Assembly (NCBI GenBank): GCA_022560025.1
Contig: JAFISE010000314.1
Location: 1-23,950 of the forward strand
DNA: 23,950 bases
DNA from: Stagonosporopsis chrysanthemi
Lineage: Eukaryota; Ascomycota; Dothideomycetes; Pleosporales; Didymellaceae
Direction of reading: 5' to 3'
Made by a program: the position numbers and the translations under genes. Below the pieces are notes generated by a model. That model had not been told where the DNA came from, did not search any database, and saw nothing but the letters and a program-made list of their open reading frames with translations. Below are positions 9,500-19,949 of the stretch, piece after piece. Positions within the stretch are counted from its first letter, which is position 1. Every line of letters begins with the position of its first letter.

Positions 9500-10930
9500 A
9501 TATAATTAAGTTGCCTTAATAGGCTATTAGCTAGATTTGTACTTCTTAATTAGTAAGAAAGTATAAAATTATACTAGCTTAATACTAAATACAATCTTAC
9601 TTGTCTATTATTAAACACCTTAGTTTCTATAAACTATTTAAAGTTTATATAGTTTATAAGAATATTAAAATAGATTCTTTAAAAGTAGTAGTACTAATAC
9701 TTAATACTACTAACTATTATAAGCAATTCCTAGTTATACATGTTGTAGTTGTACTCTGTAGCAATTAACTTGCGAAAGTAGAAGTCTACTAGTCTCTACT
9801 AGTCTTTTCTTTTAAGTTCTAAGCTATACTAGCTTAGAATGCCTAATATAGCGCTGTATAATATATTAACTTTAAGTCTAGTCTTTTTCTTTTTTTTAAA
9901 ATATACTAGGATAGAAACTTCTAAGAACGTGTTTTTTAGCTAATTAAATACTTTAACTGCCTTTAGCAGGAGCTATAGAGATTAGCTTTCTTCTCTCTTT
10001 ATAGCAGGGCTGCCTTAGGCCTGTCTTGCTTCTTTCTTAGTAAGAGACGTTAGCAGTAAGACTATATAGCTAAATTCTACAATAAACTAGTAATAGTAGT
10101 TTATAAATCTAATAAACACTTACATATTGCACACTATAGCTAGTAATAGCTAATTTTAGATTGTTTTAACCTGTTATAGGTTAATGCTTACTTCTACAAG
10201 TAAGATAATATATCTAAAGTACTCTGTGTACTAAGTGTGCTACTTATACTTTAAAAGCTTAATAAACAGTTTATAGTTACAGAGTCTTCTAAGTACCTCC
10301 TTTATATAAAGTATATACTCTTCTTCTATATTAAAAAAGATTAAGATATTATCTAAGTATATAATATAGAATATATTAATTAAACCTAACAAAGCTTTGT
10401 TAATATATACTTAAAATTGTGCAAGAGTGTTAGTAAGGCTAAAAGGTATAACCTTATATTTAAAATAGCTATATCTTGTGCAAAAAGCTGTCTTCTATTT
10501 ATCTTCTTCTTTAATTCTAATCCTATAGTAAGTATCTCTAATATCTAACTTTAAATATATTTTTACTTATAAAAAATACTCTAAAGATTTAGATATTAAA
10601 AGTAGAAAGTAGTAGTTTTTTACAGTAACCTTGTTAAGGCCTTTATAGTTAATATAAAGGTATAAGCTGCTATTTTTTTTCTTTGCAAAGAGTATAAGAG
10701 TACCTACTAGTAATCTTAAGTGTTGTATCTAACCTCTTGCTATAAAGTTAGTTAGATACTTTTATAACACTACTAACTTAGCTTCTAAGAGACTATAGAG
10801 CAGTTTAAAAAGTAGGCTCTTGCCTTCTACTATATAAATAGCTAGGTTGTTTAAACTATGTTTAGGAAGGACTTTTAAGTTGTCTTCTAATATAATATTA
10901 GAAAACTTAGTATACTGTAAAGAAAGGTAG
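9500..10930 (-). pseudogene. Reverse transcriptase and RNase H of element C, inactivated
   Basis: The minus strand reads a gypsy reverse transcriptase. FAKKKNSSLYLYINYKGLNKV lies near 10640-10690, where a KKDG.LR.CVDYR motif is expected. LKLDIRDTYYRIRI is near 10530, and the catalytic YLDD box at 10348-10359 now reads YLDN, so one catalytic Asp is lost. RNase H follows with DFYFRKLIATEYNYNMYN near 9740-9790, like the usual F-x-S-R-K-L-x-P-x-E-x-N-Y motif. It would copy the element RNA into DNA and remove the RNA template. The RNase H left limit is approximate. Stops in both domains show it is dead. Confidence 0.85.
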
Positions 10931-11479
10931 TCTATATTAGTTACTTATAGCCTACTCTAGCTTACAAAGTTAATAAGGCACGTATATACTTCTACTATAA
11001 AGTTGTATATTATGCTCTTAAACTCTTTAGTATTTTTAGTAGCAACTAGTTAGAAAAAAAGCCTTTCTTTAGTCTTCTTTTCTCTAAACAGTATTTGCCT
11101 TGTAATATAGTTTAGTTTAGGTTAATATATGTTAATCTAAAGCAGACTAAGGTACACTTAGTACCTTTTTAGGTCTGTAGCTATAAACAGTATCTCTTAG
11201 GCTCTTTTATTACCTCTAGAGTTAGTAATAGTAGTTATAATAGTAGTAGTACTATATATATATATATTGCTACTATTTACTTCTTCTACTAATAGCTTTA
11301 GCAAGAGATTAACTTAGAGATTTTACTTCTTTGCTATTATTGTAGACAGCAGGTTTAGCTAAGAACTTCTATAAACTAAACACTTTATTGTATTTAATAA
11401 TCTTATAACTACTTAAACTATAAGCAAGTATACTAGTTAAAAGTATAGTGCAGTATAAAGAGTACTAAGGTCTTTACTC

Positions 11480-12640
11480 TCTTAAATATAAGAGATATAG
11501 GCAAGAAGGTAGACTTTTAGTTTTTTTACTTTTTTTTTTTTCTTTAAGTCTAACTCTTTAATAGGTTTCTTAGACTTTTTAAGATATAGACAGTTTAGTT
11601 AGTAATATCTAACTTCTCTATACTTCTAACAATAAAAAGCTAAGGTCTTTAGCCTTAGCAGTGCCTGTTTAGCTTTTCTTAGGCTGTTATAGCTTAGACT
11701 GCTTTTTTTTAGCTTTTTTAAAGTCTTTTTACTCTCTTACTTGCCTTTTAAATCTTGTTTGTGCCTATCTTGCTTTTTTATAAGCTTTTTATTCTGCGCT
11801 AGCTTTAGGCAATTTCTTTAGCAGTGTATAATATTAGCAGCTTCTTCTATCTAAGTAAGTATTGCGTAATAGTCTTTTAGTAGTATAAACAATTGCCTTT
11901 AGATATTATTAAGCAAGGTATAGAGATAACCTATTACCTAAAGTTTAAGTCTATAGGTATTGCTTAACTCTTTTTAGAACAGTCTTATATAGTCTAACAA
12001 CTCTATTAAAGTACTATAAAAAAGTTATCGTGCTTTATTTAAAGCTTTATATGCTTGCTACCTTTGTTTAGAAAGAGTTCTTAGTAAGCCTAGTATAACT
12101 ACTTTTATAGCTTCTTAGGTAAGTTTCTAGAAAAAGAAGATTCTCTATTAATCTACTTTGTGTGCGCTCTAGAGGGTTTTTATTACCTTTAAGATATATT
12201 ATATACTAAAATTAACCTTTTATATTTTCTATAAGAAGTTAGCTAGTAGCTTATAAAAATATCTTTTATAGTTATACTTCTAACAATTATAGTCTGCTTT
12301 ATTATATTTTAAAAACACATATAAAGGCTTAAGTTAAAAAAAGCTAGTAGTTAGCACTGTTAGTACTATAACAGTTACTATAAGACTATTATAGATTGTG
12401 TTAAGTATAGTTAAGTTACCTGCTAAGAACCTAGCTTGTAACTCTCTAAGTTGTACTACTTTAAGCTACTTTGTAGCTTATTTATACTATGCTTCTAGCT
12501 TTTACAGTTTAAGGTCTAGCTTGTTAAGAACTAGCTCTTTCTAGTCTATTATAGGCTCTTATAAGGTATTTGTTGCTACTCTACTTACTTATAGATAGTT
12601 TTAAGCTAAACTAGCTAGTTAGTTAGAATTTATTTATATA
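11480..12640 (-). pseudogene. Gag with zinc knuckle, element C, inactivated
   Basis: Gag forms the particle in which the RNA is copied. The minus strand shows a helical, Lys/Gln-rich segment typical of retrotransposon gag (QAYKALNKAR near 12050, ELLDYIR and LNNIQRQLFILL near 11880-12000). A Lys-rich linker follows, and then the zinc knuckle at 11590-11631. The knuckle has C-x2-C-x4-H-x4-C spacing: first and last Cys are intact, while the second Cys and the His are both TAT (Tyr). The protease should lie in 10930-11480 but its DSG motif is not clear. The N-terminal limit is approximate because no start codon survives. Confidence 0.75.
11590..11631 (-). other. Zinc knuckle (CCHC) of element C gag, two ligands lost
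   Basis: Codons at 11629-11631 and 11590-11592 are TGT (Cys). The positions for the second Cys and the His are TAT, as C-to-T mutation makes from TGT and CAT. The 14-residue spacing is exact, so this fixes frame, strand and gag identity. Confidence 0.75.
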
Positions 12641-12816
12641 GAAGACAATAAGCCTTCTTCTAAAGCTCTTGCTGCTGTCTGTCTAGAGGCTTAGCTCTAA
12701 AGCCTTTAAGGCTGTCTCTCTAGAGACTCTAGAGTTAAGTCTCTTACAATTAGGCTTGCACAAGAACTTATAGTTAGATTCTAACAAGATACTCTCTTGT
12801 ATAAGAGCAAACAGAA

Positions 12817-13019
12817 TATTAGAACCTATAGTCTAGAAGCATAGGAAAAAGTAAGGTATTAAAGTAACAAGTAGTATAATATTTAGAGATTAGATATAGG
12901 TTTAATTAGTAGACAGTAGACTGTTTGCTGCTAAGTAGGAACAGTACAGCAGACCCCTAGCCTTTATAGTAAGCCTTGCTATTTAGCCTTATAGCTTCTA
13001 TAAACCTAAAGAGCTAATA
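12817..13019 (-). repeat. 5' LTR of element C (203 bp)
   Basis: Gap-free copy of 5769-5971. Its ends are TATTAG and CTAATA, that is TGTTAG and CTAACA after loss of TG and CA to RIP. As the 5' LTR on the minus strand it would have held the promoter; no core promoter element could be picked out in the mutated sequence. Confidence 0.95.
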
Positions 13020-13024
13020 ATATT
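13020..13024. repeat. Target site duplication of element C, right copy (ATATT)
   Basis: Identical to 5764-5768 and directly next to the LTR. Element B coding resumes immediately after it. Confidence 0.9.
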
Positions 13025-14160
13025 TAAAGTAAAGACGTTATAGATTTGTAAGCTAGAAAGTAGTTTTTAACACTATAAACAACTAACTTGTTTAAGAACT
13101 TTAAATAGACTTTTTTATAGGTTAGATAGCTTTTAGCTAAGATACTTAAAAGCTAAGTTCTTAGTTAATAAGTATACTTTATTACTTACTACCTAGTTAA
13201 CTAGACTGTAGTACTTATTCTTAGTAGCTTTTATTTGCAGCTGCGCCTTTTCTATATTCTCTTTAGCTACCTTCTAGGCTTAGTATATATAGTTTGCTAG
13301 AGTAAGTACATCTTAGTAGTTTAGGTTGTTACAAAGAGTTATATCTATATTAGTTCTATTCTACTACTAGCTCTATCTAGGTTTACTTCTAAATAATACT
13401 TAATAGAGAGTTATTCTAAAACTAAAATAAAGTAAGGTAAGCTGTGCATAGTTAATAAGTAGTAGTAATCTAGACTAGTTATCTTAATAGTATATTACAA
13501 ATAGTTATAGTTGCTAGTTAATATACTTGTTTATAATCTCTATTTAGCTGTTAGTTTCCTTATAGTAGGTAGTAGAAAGCTTAACTTTAATACTAATAAC
13601 CTAATATAACTTAGACAAAAAACAGAATATAAACTAAGGTCTATTTTTAAACACTATTACCTTAAGAGTATAACTAAGATAATAGACTTATTAGATAAAC
13701 AAAGAAGCTATCTTTTATATAGTTGTTATCTTGTAGTATAGGATAATAATTACTTATTTTAATAAACAGTTAATAATTACAAGTATTTAATTATATCTAG
13801 CTTTGTCTTTTAGAAAATTCTTAAAATCTATATATAGGTGCTGTATAGGTTAATTAGAGATAGGTAGTAGATATAAGTATCTATAAAGTTAAGTCTGTTT
13901 TAGATAACTATAGTAATAAAAGATATAGTTTTTTATATATTAATTATAGCTTGCTTCTATGCCTTACTAGTAGTACTGTTAAGATAGTAGCTAGTAGGTT
14001 GTCTTTACACTTAGATAAGTAGTAGATACTTAGTTGTAAGCTTTCTAGATTAGGCACGTGCACAACAAAGAGTCTAAGACTACATACAACTAATCTTAAT
14101 ATAAAAGCAGACTATTATAGATTTAATAACTAAAAGCTAAAGATTTTTACTATTTTTTAA
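13025..14160 (-). pseudogene. Integrase of element B, 3' part cut by element C
   Basis: The minus strand reads a fungal gypsy integrase. At about 13780-13860 it shows IDFKNFLKDKARYN followed by LVIINCLLK, the start of the catalytic core with the first Asp kept (usual form DFK.FP.DK.GYD..LVVVDRLSK). SLFI..VY near 13700 fits the helix that follows. Upstream, RYLYLLPIS near 13870 matches the linker after the zinc finger. The second half, to 13025, is heavily decayed, and LAYKSITSL near 13030 sits where the basic linker before the chromodomain is expected. The gene is then split by element C and continues at 5768. Confidence 0.7.
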
Positions 14161-14299
14161 AGGCCTAGTAATTGTGTTATAGTATAGCTTTAACTAGTTC
14201 TAAAGAGTCTAACTATATCTCTAGCTATAAAGTGCAGATAGTGTGTACTAAAGAATACAAAAAATAGGCTTAAGCAAGATTAGAGTTAATATACTTGTA

Positions 14300-15700
14300 A
14301 AGTTATAAAAGACCTAATTTTACCTAGGATTAATTATCTTTCTAAGCTAACTTAAGGTTAGCTTAGTCTTACTCTCTTTAGCTAAGGATATTTACTCTCT
14401 TATTATTCTTTTCTAGGATATACTTAATTTAGAAACTAAGCAAAGCAAGTACCTCTGCTTACTTATCTTGTTAAGTATTTTAAACTTTAGTAGTTATAAA
14501 ATATTTTAGAAAATAGTAGTTAGAGTAGATATAGAATTAATTTAGTATAGATATTAGTTCTACTTACTATTTATTAAACCCTTAGAGAGTAGCAAAGAGC
14601 TCCTAATTATAGATTTCTTAGTTTAATTCTAAACTATATAGCGATTAGCTATAAAATACTATAGGATACTAGCGTCTATTAGGATGTTTTTAAGACATAA
14701 CTTCTGCAACTACTCTATTAGATACGTCTGTCTCTAGCTTAGTTTTGTAGTCTAGGTTAAAGTAGCACAGTATTAAGATAGCTAGTAAGCTCTCTCTTAG
14801 CTTTTTAAAGCTATTATAGCAATCTAGTATTTATTTAAAGGCCTTTACTAGGCTTTGCAGTATAATTAAAAGTTTAGCTACTTTAGAACATTTAAAAGCA
14901 AATTAATAATAGAAACTAGTAAAGCCTAAGAATAATTTTATTTCTATAATAGTTATTAGTAGCTTCTAATCTATTAAAACCTATACTTTCTTAGAATTAA
15001 CCTTAATACCTTTGTTTATAAGTATATACCTAAGGTACTAAGTACAAGTTATATAGAATAAACTTTTCTTAATATTAACCTGTAGGCCTATAGAGTAAAG
15101 ACGTTCTAGAACCTTTTTAACGTGTATTTAGTAAGTCTAAGTGTCTTTAAAGTAGATAAAGATATTGTCTAGGTAAGCAATATAGAAGTAATCTAAGTAG
15201 TTAATTAGAATATTGTTTATATAGTATTAGTACGTAGCAAAGCTATTATATAAACTAAATAGTAAGACCTTTTACTTGTATATACTATAACGCGTCTAGA
15301 ACATAGTATACACTTTAGAGACAGAACCTATATAAATTTAGTTAAAAGCTAATTAGATATTAAACTTAGTAAATATCTTTACCTTAGATAGTTAAGCAAG
15401 TAGCTTGTCTATATATAGTATTAGATAAGAGTCTTTATAAGTTAAATTATTTAATTTATATAAGTCTATACAGATACACAGGCTTTTATTTACTTTTTAT
15501 ATAAATAGTATAAGTAATATAAAAAGACTTTAGCTATATTTAATCTAACTATAGTATAGCTATTCTTATACAAACTTCTTAGTAGCTTTAAGTTCTTCTA
15601 GGTTTTGTTAATATAAGAGAGAGTAGTAGTTTAGTAAAGGTTCTTCTAAAATAAATCTGTAGTAATAAAGGTAGTATCCTAGAAGGCTTTTAGCTTCTAC
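14300..15700 (-). pseudogene. Reverse transcriptase and RNase H of element B, inactivated
   Basis: The minus strand reads gypsy reverse transcriptase. LCICIDLYKLNNLT lies near 15440-15480 (usual CVDYR.LN..T), and FTKFNI..AFN..YI near 15340-15380 (usual TK.DL..A...I.I). The catalytic YLDD box at 15164-15175 is now YLDN. Next come GLQVNIKKSLFY (usual L...KC.F) near 15070-15100 and FLGFTSFYY near 14910-14930. RNase H follows with KLETDVSNRVV near 14730 and FYS.SLYSLELN.EIYN near 14630-14670. In-frame TAA/TAG are common. The protease should be between 15700 and 16700 but I could not place its motif. Confidence 0.87.
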
Positions 15701-16660
15701 CTTATTAAATATATTAGTATACTAAGAGTATTAGGCTAGTAAGCGTTCTTAGATTAGTTAAGTATTATTAAAGTTATCTTAGTTACACTTCTCTTCTATT
15801 ATATAAGTAATCTTATATAGACTAGTTATAAAGAACTTGTTTTATAGTTTCTTTATTAAGAGGTAGAAAGTGTTAGCTAAGAGTGTAGTAATAGTAGCAA
15901 TCTTAGCTAGAGTATTTATAAAAGTGTTTACTACTTTGTTAGGTAGTACTAAGAGTTGCAAACAAAACTTAGGCAACCTTAATATACTTTTTATATATTA
16001 AATAGTTGTACTAAGGCTATATTATTACTAATACTCTTTCTATTTCTATAGAGTATCTTGTTACTCTATATCTTGTTAGGCTTTGCCTTCTTTAAAGAGT
16101 TGTTACAAAGTTATTAATAAAGGCAGCACAGGATTATATAATTAAGAGTATTGAGTAAGCTATATTAACTAAGACTACTCTATATTAAGTTAAAGCTTAA
16201 AGCACTTAAGCTATTTAATTCTAATAATATAATCTTGTAATCTAAGATCTATATTAATAAAAAGTTAGTTGTATACCTTCTAGCTATTAACTATAAGGTA
16301 TAACTATATATACTAGATTACTAGAGAGGTAATTTAATTCTAGAACTCTTTAACCTAGACTAAGAAGAGTAGTTTTTAGATAGGTTTATAGAAAGAAGTA
16401 GAAATAGAATAAGCAATATTAGAATTTAAAAACAAAAGTCCTTAGGTACTAGTATTAACTAAGGATTAGAGTTAGACACTAAGCTCTTAGTTGTAAAGAA
16501 TAGTAAAGGTAAGAAAATAAAGACTACTAAATAAATAAGACAGTAAGAGATTAGATATATTATATTAGTTTAGGCCTAAGTAGAGTAACTCTCTTAGGTA
16601 GTACTATTTCTTATAGAGATTGTATCTGTTTTCTTAAAGTCTTCTTTTTATTCTATAAGG
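15701..16660. other. Gag-pol linker region of element B, protease not resolved
   Basis: By position on the minus strand this lies between the zinc knuckle and reverse transcriptase of B, where the aspartic protease and connecting sequences are expected. Stops are dense and I could not identify a DSG-type motif with confidence. Nothing else is recognised here. Confidence 0.45.
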
Positions 16661-17487
16661 CCTTTTTATTCTACTTTGATTTTGTATATATAGAGTACTA
16701 TATAATTCTAAGTAAAGTACCTTAGCTTTTTATAGTTATAGTAAGTTCTTAGAGTTATATTCTTTATAGGTGTAGGTGTATTAGAAGGTTAGCAGAGTAC
16801 ACTAAGCAAAGTCAATATATTAGCTAAGAGATAAGTAATCTTATTAATCTGTTATAACAGAGCTCTGTTTTATATCTAACTAATAGGTTCTTATTAATCT
16901 TAAGAGTTGTAAAACAGTATAGGTTAGTATAGTAAGGTTGTTTCTTCTTTCTATATTGTAAGTAGTTAGGTGTTCTACTATTTAAGAAAAGAAATTATAC
17001 TATAGCTGCTTAAAGCCTAGATTAAGTACTTAAATACATAGAGTAATTTAAGTCTATATATAGTAAAACTATTCTAATTAGAGTGCTTTTTCTTTAATAG
17101 CTGCACTAAGGAAGTAGATTTTAAAAGTAAAGTAAGCTTCTAATTTTTCTATTTTAAGTTAATTAAAGGCTGCTTAGCTTTCTGCCTACTTGTTCCTAGT
17201 AACAAAGTATATCTTAAAGAGCGTAATTATCTCTTCTATAGTATAAAAACAATCTGTCTTATTATTAGAAAAGTACTAAGGTTCTAAGTATTCTTTAGCT
17301 AATCTACATATATAACCTTAGACAAAGGCTATATAAGCATGTATACTCTAATAGTAGTTTATATTAATTTTAAGTTAGTTTTAAATAAAAGCATACTATT
17401 ACTAAAATATAGAGTTACTTTTATTTGTAAGAACCTTAATATTAAGAGTCTTTTTAAAGAGCTTCTTACGTACTATAAGTACTAAGC
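16660..17487 (-). pseudogene. Gag of element B, N-terminus cut by element D
   Basis: The minus strand reads a gag core from the edge of the element D LTR: SMLLFKTNLKININYY near 17360-17400, HAYIAFV..YI near 17300-17340, then EEIITLFKIYFVTRNK.AES.AAFN.LKIEKLEAYF near 17120-17230, which resembles the conserved retrotransposon gag fold. A zinc knuckle follows at 16702-16743. The frame is open back to the junction at 17487, which argues that D interrupted the gene and not that B starts here. Stops are of the TAA/TAG type expected from Gln and Trp codons. Confidence 0.7.
16702..16743 (-). other. Zinc knuckle of element B gag, all four ligands lost
   Basis: The 14-residue C-x2-C-x4-H-x4-C spacing is filled by Tyr at all four ligand positions, with Arg at the usual Gly before His. 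Each change is the one predicted from TGY, CAY and GGR codons by C-to-T mutation on one strand or the other. Confidence 0.6.
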
Positions 17488-17706
17488 TGTTAAGGTTGTA
17501 CTTTAAGCAAAGCTTATAAGCACTATTTAATTAGTTCTTAAAGATAAATATAGTATTAAGAAGCTAAAAGAAGATTATAGTAAGGAGTACAGATACTATC
17601 TATCTGTCTTAAAAGCAGGGGTAATAATAAGTAGTACAGAGTAGACTGTCTAGCTTAAAGGTTAAAGTTAAGATCTAATAACTTAGATTATTACTTAGGT
17701 TAAACA
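17488..17706 (-). repeat. 3' LTR of element D (219 bp)
   Basis: On the minus strand it starts TGTTTAACC and ends CTTAACA. It matches 2099-2318 on the plus strand with mainly transitions and a 1-bp indel near the AATTAAATA tract. Its place downstream of the integrase end in both elements supports a 3' LTR. Confidence 0.72.
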
Positions 17707-18080
17707 CAAACTATAAGAGTTTGTATTCTTACTATACTATATACTATAACTATAAGATACTTGTTAATAAGTAACTAGAGTTAGTCTAATAAAATATAGT
17801 TATAGTTACTTATTAATAAGCAGAATTATATTATACTTATTAATAAGCAATAGTCTGTATGTGCTTATTAATAAGCAAGTTACGTAACTTATAATTACTT
17901 TGTCTTATACCTTAACCTCTAGCTCTTGTTAAGATTCTAGTTAGTTACTTATTACACTGTACTGCATTCTTTATAGGATTATAATACTACTTCCTCTTCT
18001 TATCTAGTTTGTCTTTAAACTATGTAACAAGTAACTAGGTTTATATAAAGCTAAAGCTTCTTCTTATCTAGTAATCTAGT
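17707..18080. other. Spacer of element D with a repeated palindrome
   Basis: No gene is recognised between the D LTR and the plus-strand zinc-cluster frame. Its notable content is the palindrome cluster listed separately. The bases right next to the LTR (caaact...agtttg) also form a small inverted repeat. Confidence 0.5.
17760..17875. repeat. Four copies of the palindrome CTTATTAATAAG
   Basis: Perfect copies lie at 17809-17820, 17836-17847 and 17864-17875, and a one-base variant (CTTGTTAATAAG) lies at 17760-17771. Spacings between starts are 49, 27 and 28 bases. Each copy is its own reverse complement and the last three are followed by CA. They could be protein-binding sites or simple repeat expansion in the element D 3' region. 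Confidence 0.9.
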
Positions 18081-18570
18081 AAGTTAAGATATCTTCTTAT
18101 ATTTACAACCTTTAACTTAGGTTAGAAATTTAATAAGCTAATATACTATCTAAAGTTCCTTGTAACTATTGTTTCTTTAAAAGTTATAAGTACTATATTA
18201 TACTAAACGCTCTAAATTAGATAAAGTATACTAAGTATACTAAGAGAGGCAAGCTATATATAAATATGTCTTAGAAGTTGTTAGATTGTACTTATAAAGA
18301 GTATAGAAAGAAGGTTAAAAATAATAAGACGTTGCTAGTAACTATAATTGCACAGTTATTATAGAATAAGAAAATTCTAAAACAAGCTAAAGATTGTACA
18401 CAGTATAAAGCGCTAGGTTTAGCAAATAAGATAATTAAGTTAAGTAAGCTAGATTAAGCTAAATAGGTTAACTATCTAGCTGTATCTATTAGAATATGTA
18501 CCTCTCTAATAACTTAAAGTACTATAGGTCTTATTAAAGAGTCTGTAGCTAACTATAGTACTTTTATACT
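18080..18570 (+). pseudogene. Antisense reading frame with Zn2Cys6 cluster, element D
   Basis: A plus-strand frame runs opposite to D pol, between the chromodomain and the 3' LTR. At 18161-18259 it shows exact binuclear zinc-cluster spacing, C-x2-C-x6-C-x11-C-x2-C-x6-C. The first two ligands are still TGT (Cys) and the other four are TAT/TAC (Tyr), as RIP makes from Cys codons. KYTKYTKRGKL around the fifth ligand resembles the YTKRN block of the element A copy. A Lys/Glu-rich helix follows (KLLDCTYKEYRKKVKNNKTLL near 18268-18340, then NKKILKQAKD and LANKIIKLSK to about 18450). It resembles hypothetical proteins common in fungal repeats, from memory only. Zn2Cys6 domains usually bind DNA; any role in the element is unknown. 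Only a few stops remain. Confidence 0.68.
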
Positions 18571-19800
18571 AGCTAGTAGTAGTTTATAAGGTTTGTACTT
18601 AGCTCTTACGTACTTTCTAACTCTAAGTATCTTAATTATTTTACTAGATACTTGTTATTACAACCTTTTTTATAATGTTTTATAATTTTCTTAACTTCCT
18701 ACTTGTTATTGCTATTAGCTTAGTAATAGAAGTCTTTTTAAGTCAGCGTTCTTAGGTCAGCTAGTTCTAATAGTAATATATAGAATACTAGGTAGATCTT
18801 TGTATTTTTTAGTAAGTCTAGTTAGTAGTTAACTAGGCTAATCTGCTTTAAAATAAAAAATAGTCTAACTTTAACTTTGTCTAGCTTTTTTGTTAGTCTT
18901 TGTGTGTGTAGGTTTTTTATAAAGAGATATACTTTATCTCTTTCTTTTAGCTAAGGTGCTGTTTTTCTTTTCTAATTTATATATAAGATTGCTTATAACT
19001 AAGCTTTAGTAATATTGTTAAGTAATTTCTAGTATACTTTCTTTAGTCTGTATACTAAGAATATTACTAACTCTGTTTAGATATTGCTTTTAAGACTTTG
19101 TATAAAGAGATTTAGATATTGTCTATAGCTAGTAAGGAACAGTATGTAGCCTATTACTTTTAATTTCTTATTATTGTATGCAATTTGTGTTATAAGCAAG
19201 AGTAAAACCTAGTTGTTCTACTGCTAATTGCAGTATATTTAAAGATACGTTTCTATTATCTAGTTTACTTATTCTATTTGTCTGTCTGTCTGCAGATAAT
19301 AGGCTATTAAAAGCTTTTTCTTAGTTCTTACTTCTATAAAAAATATTGTCTAAAAGTTTAATATAAAGAGCTTGTCTTTATTACTAATAATTATTTTAAG
19401 AATACTATAGTATTAAACAATCTTGTTTAAGAATACTTGTGCAAGCTGTTCTATAGTATAGCTGTATTAAAAAAGTATAAACTTAGCAGCTTTTATAAAT
19501 CTATCTACTACTATAAATATTAAATTATATTTATAGTCTATAACAAGGTCTTTAGGTATAGGTAGCTATATAATAAAATCTATTATAATATTTATTTATA
19601 GTACTATTAGTAGCTCTATTGCTTGTATTTCTCTATATTTTATATGTGTGCTGTGCTTGTTTTATTAACAAGTAACACAGTTCTTAATATACTTAGTAAC
19701 CTTGTCTTTTATATTAGAAAACTTATAGTATTGTCTAATAAGTTCTATAGTATATATAATTCCTAGGTATCTATAAAGCGTATTATTATAGTAATCTTCT
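18545..19800 (-). pseudogene. Integrase and chromodomain of element D, inactivated
   Basis: The minus strand reads the C-terminal Pol of D. The zinc-finger pair CVTC is intact at 19668-19679 (decayed to YITY in A). The core starts with IIIDFII.LPIPK near 19570. The second catalytic Asp is Asn at 19380-19382 (ISNKDKLF), as in A, and the decayed TDGQTE region is near 19285. A basic linker and the LDKVKVRLFFILKQI block near 18840-18900 follow. The chromodomain lies at about 18560-18690, with residues such as LRYLELEST and TNLINYY. The core is a near copy of element A, but the chromodomain differs clearly from it. Confidence 0.88.
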
Positions 19801-19949
19801 ATAATCTTTATCTATAATTTGTCTAGTACTTAAGTTAGTATATATTATTTCTTCTAAACTTATATTATTAAGTTAAGCTGTTATAATAGTCTTTAAGATC
19901 TATTCTTATTAATCTCTAAAATAGTAGCTTTATTAATTGTTTTTTTACT

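Larger units (their letters stand above)
5769..13019 (-). mobile_element. Element C: complete, RIP-decayed Ty3/gypsy retrotransposon (7251 bp)
   Basis: Two 203-bp direct LTRs with TGTTAG...CTAACA ends flank an internal region that reads gag, protease region, reverse transcriptase, RNase H and integrase from right to left. A 5-bp duplication ATATT borders it on both sides, so the whole insertion is present. It sits inside the pol gene of element B. The internal 3' end also holds a plus-strand reading frame of unknown function. A purine tract next to the left LTR supports the minus orientation. I could not recognise a tRNA primer-binding site next to the right LTR; on the minus strand the bases there start TTCTGTTTGC, not TGG. 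All coding is broken by RIP-type stops, so it is not active. Confidence 0.93.
13025..17487 (-). mobile_element. Element B: gypsy retrotransposon interrupted by C and D
   Basis: This is the older host element. On the minus strand it reads gag, reverse transcriptase, RNase H and integrase from 17487 to 13025 and then stops at the target duplication of element C. Its chromodomain continues at 5768, on the far side of C. At the right end the gag frame runs without a break up to the LTR of element D, with no LTR or leader of its own. Element D therefore appears to have landed in B gag, and the rest of gag and the 5' LTR should lie beyond the right edge. B differs from A/D and from C in sequence, so three gypsy families are present. 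Confidence 0.75.

Noticed and set aside
12780..12816. tRNA primer-binding site of element C
   Set aside because: No stretch starting TGG or a RIP variant complementary to a known tRNA end could be recognised next to the 5' LTR. Another priming mode or decay is possible.
2099..17706. LTRs at 2099-2318 and 17488-17706 as the two ends of one 15.6-kb element
   Set aside because: They are in opposite orientation, and each follows an integrase end of its own element, so they are 3' LTRs of two inverted copies.
17488..17706. This repeat as the 5' LTR of element B
   Set aside because: It also matches the end of element A, whose integrase matches D and not B. B gag coding also runs up to the junction with no leader. 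The alternative is kept as a refutation test in the findings.
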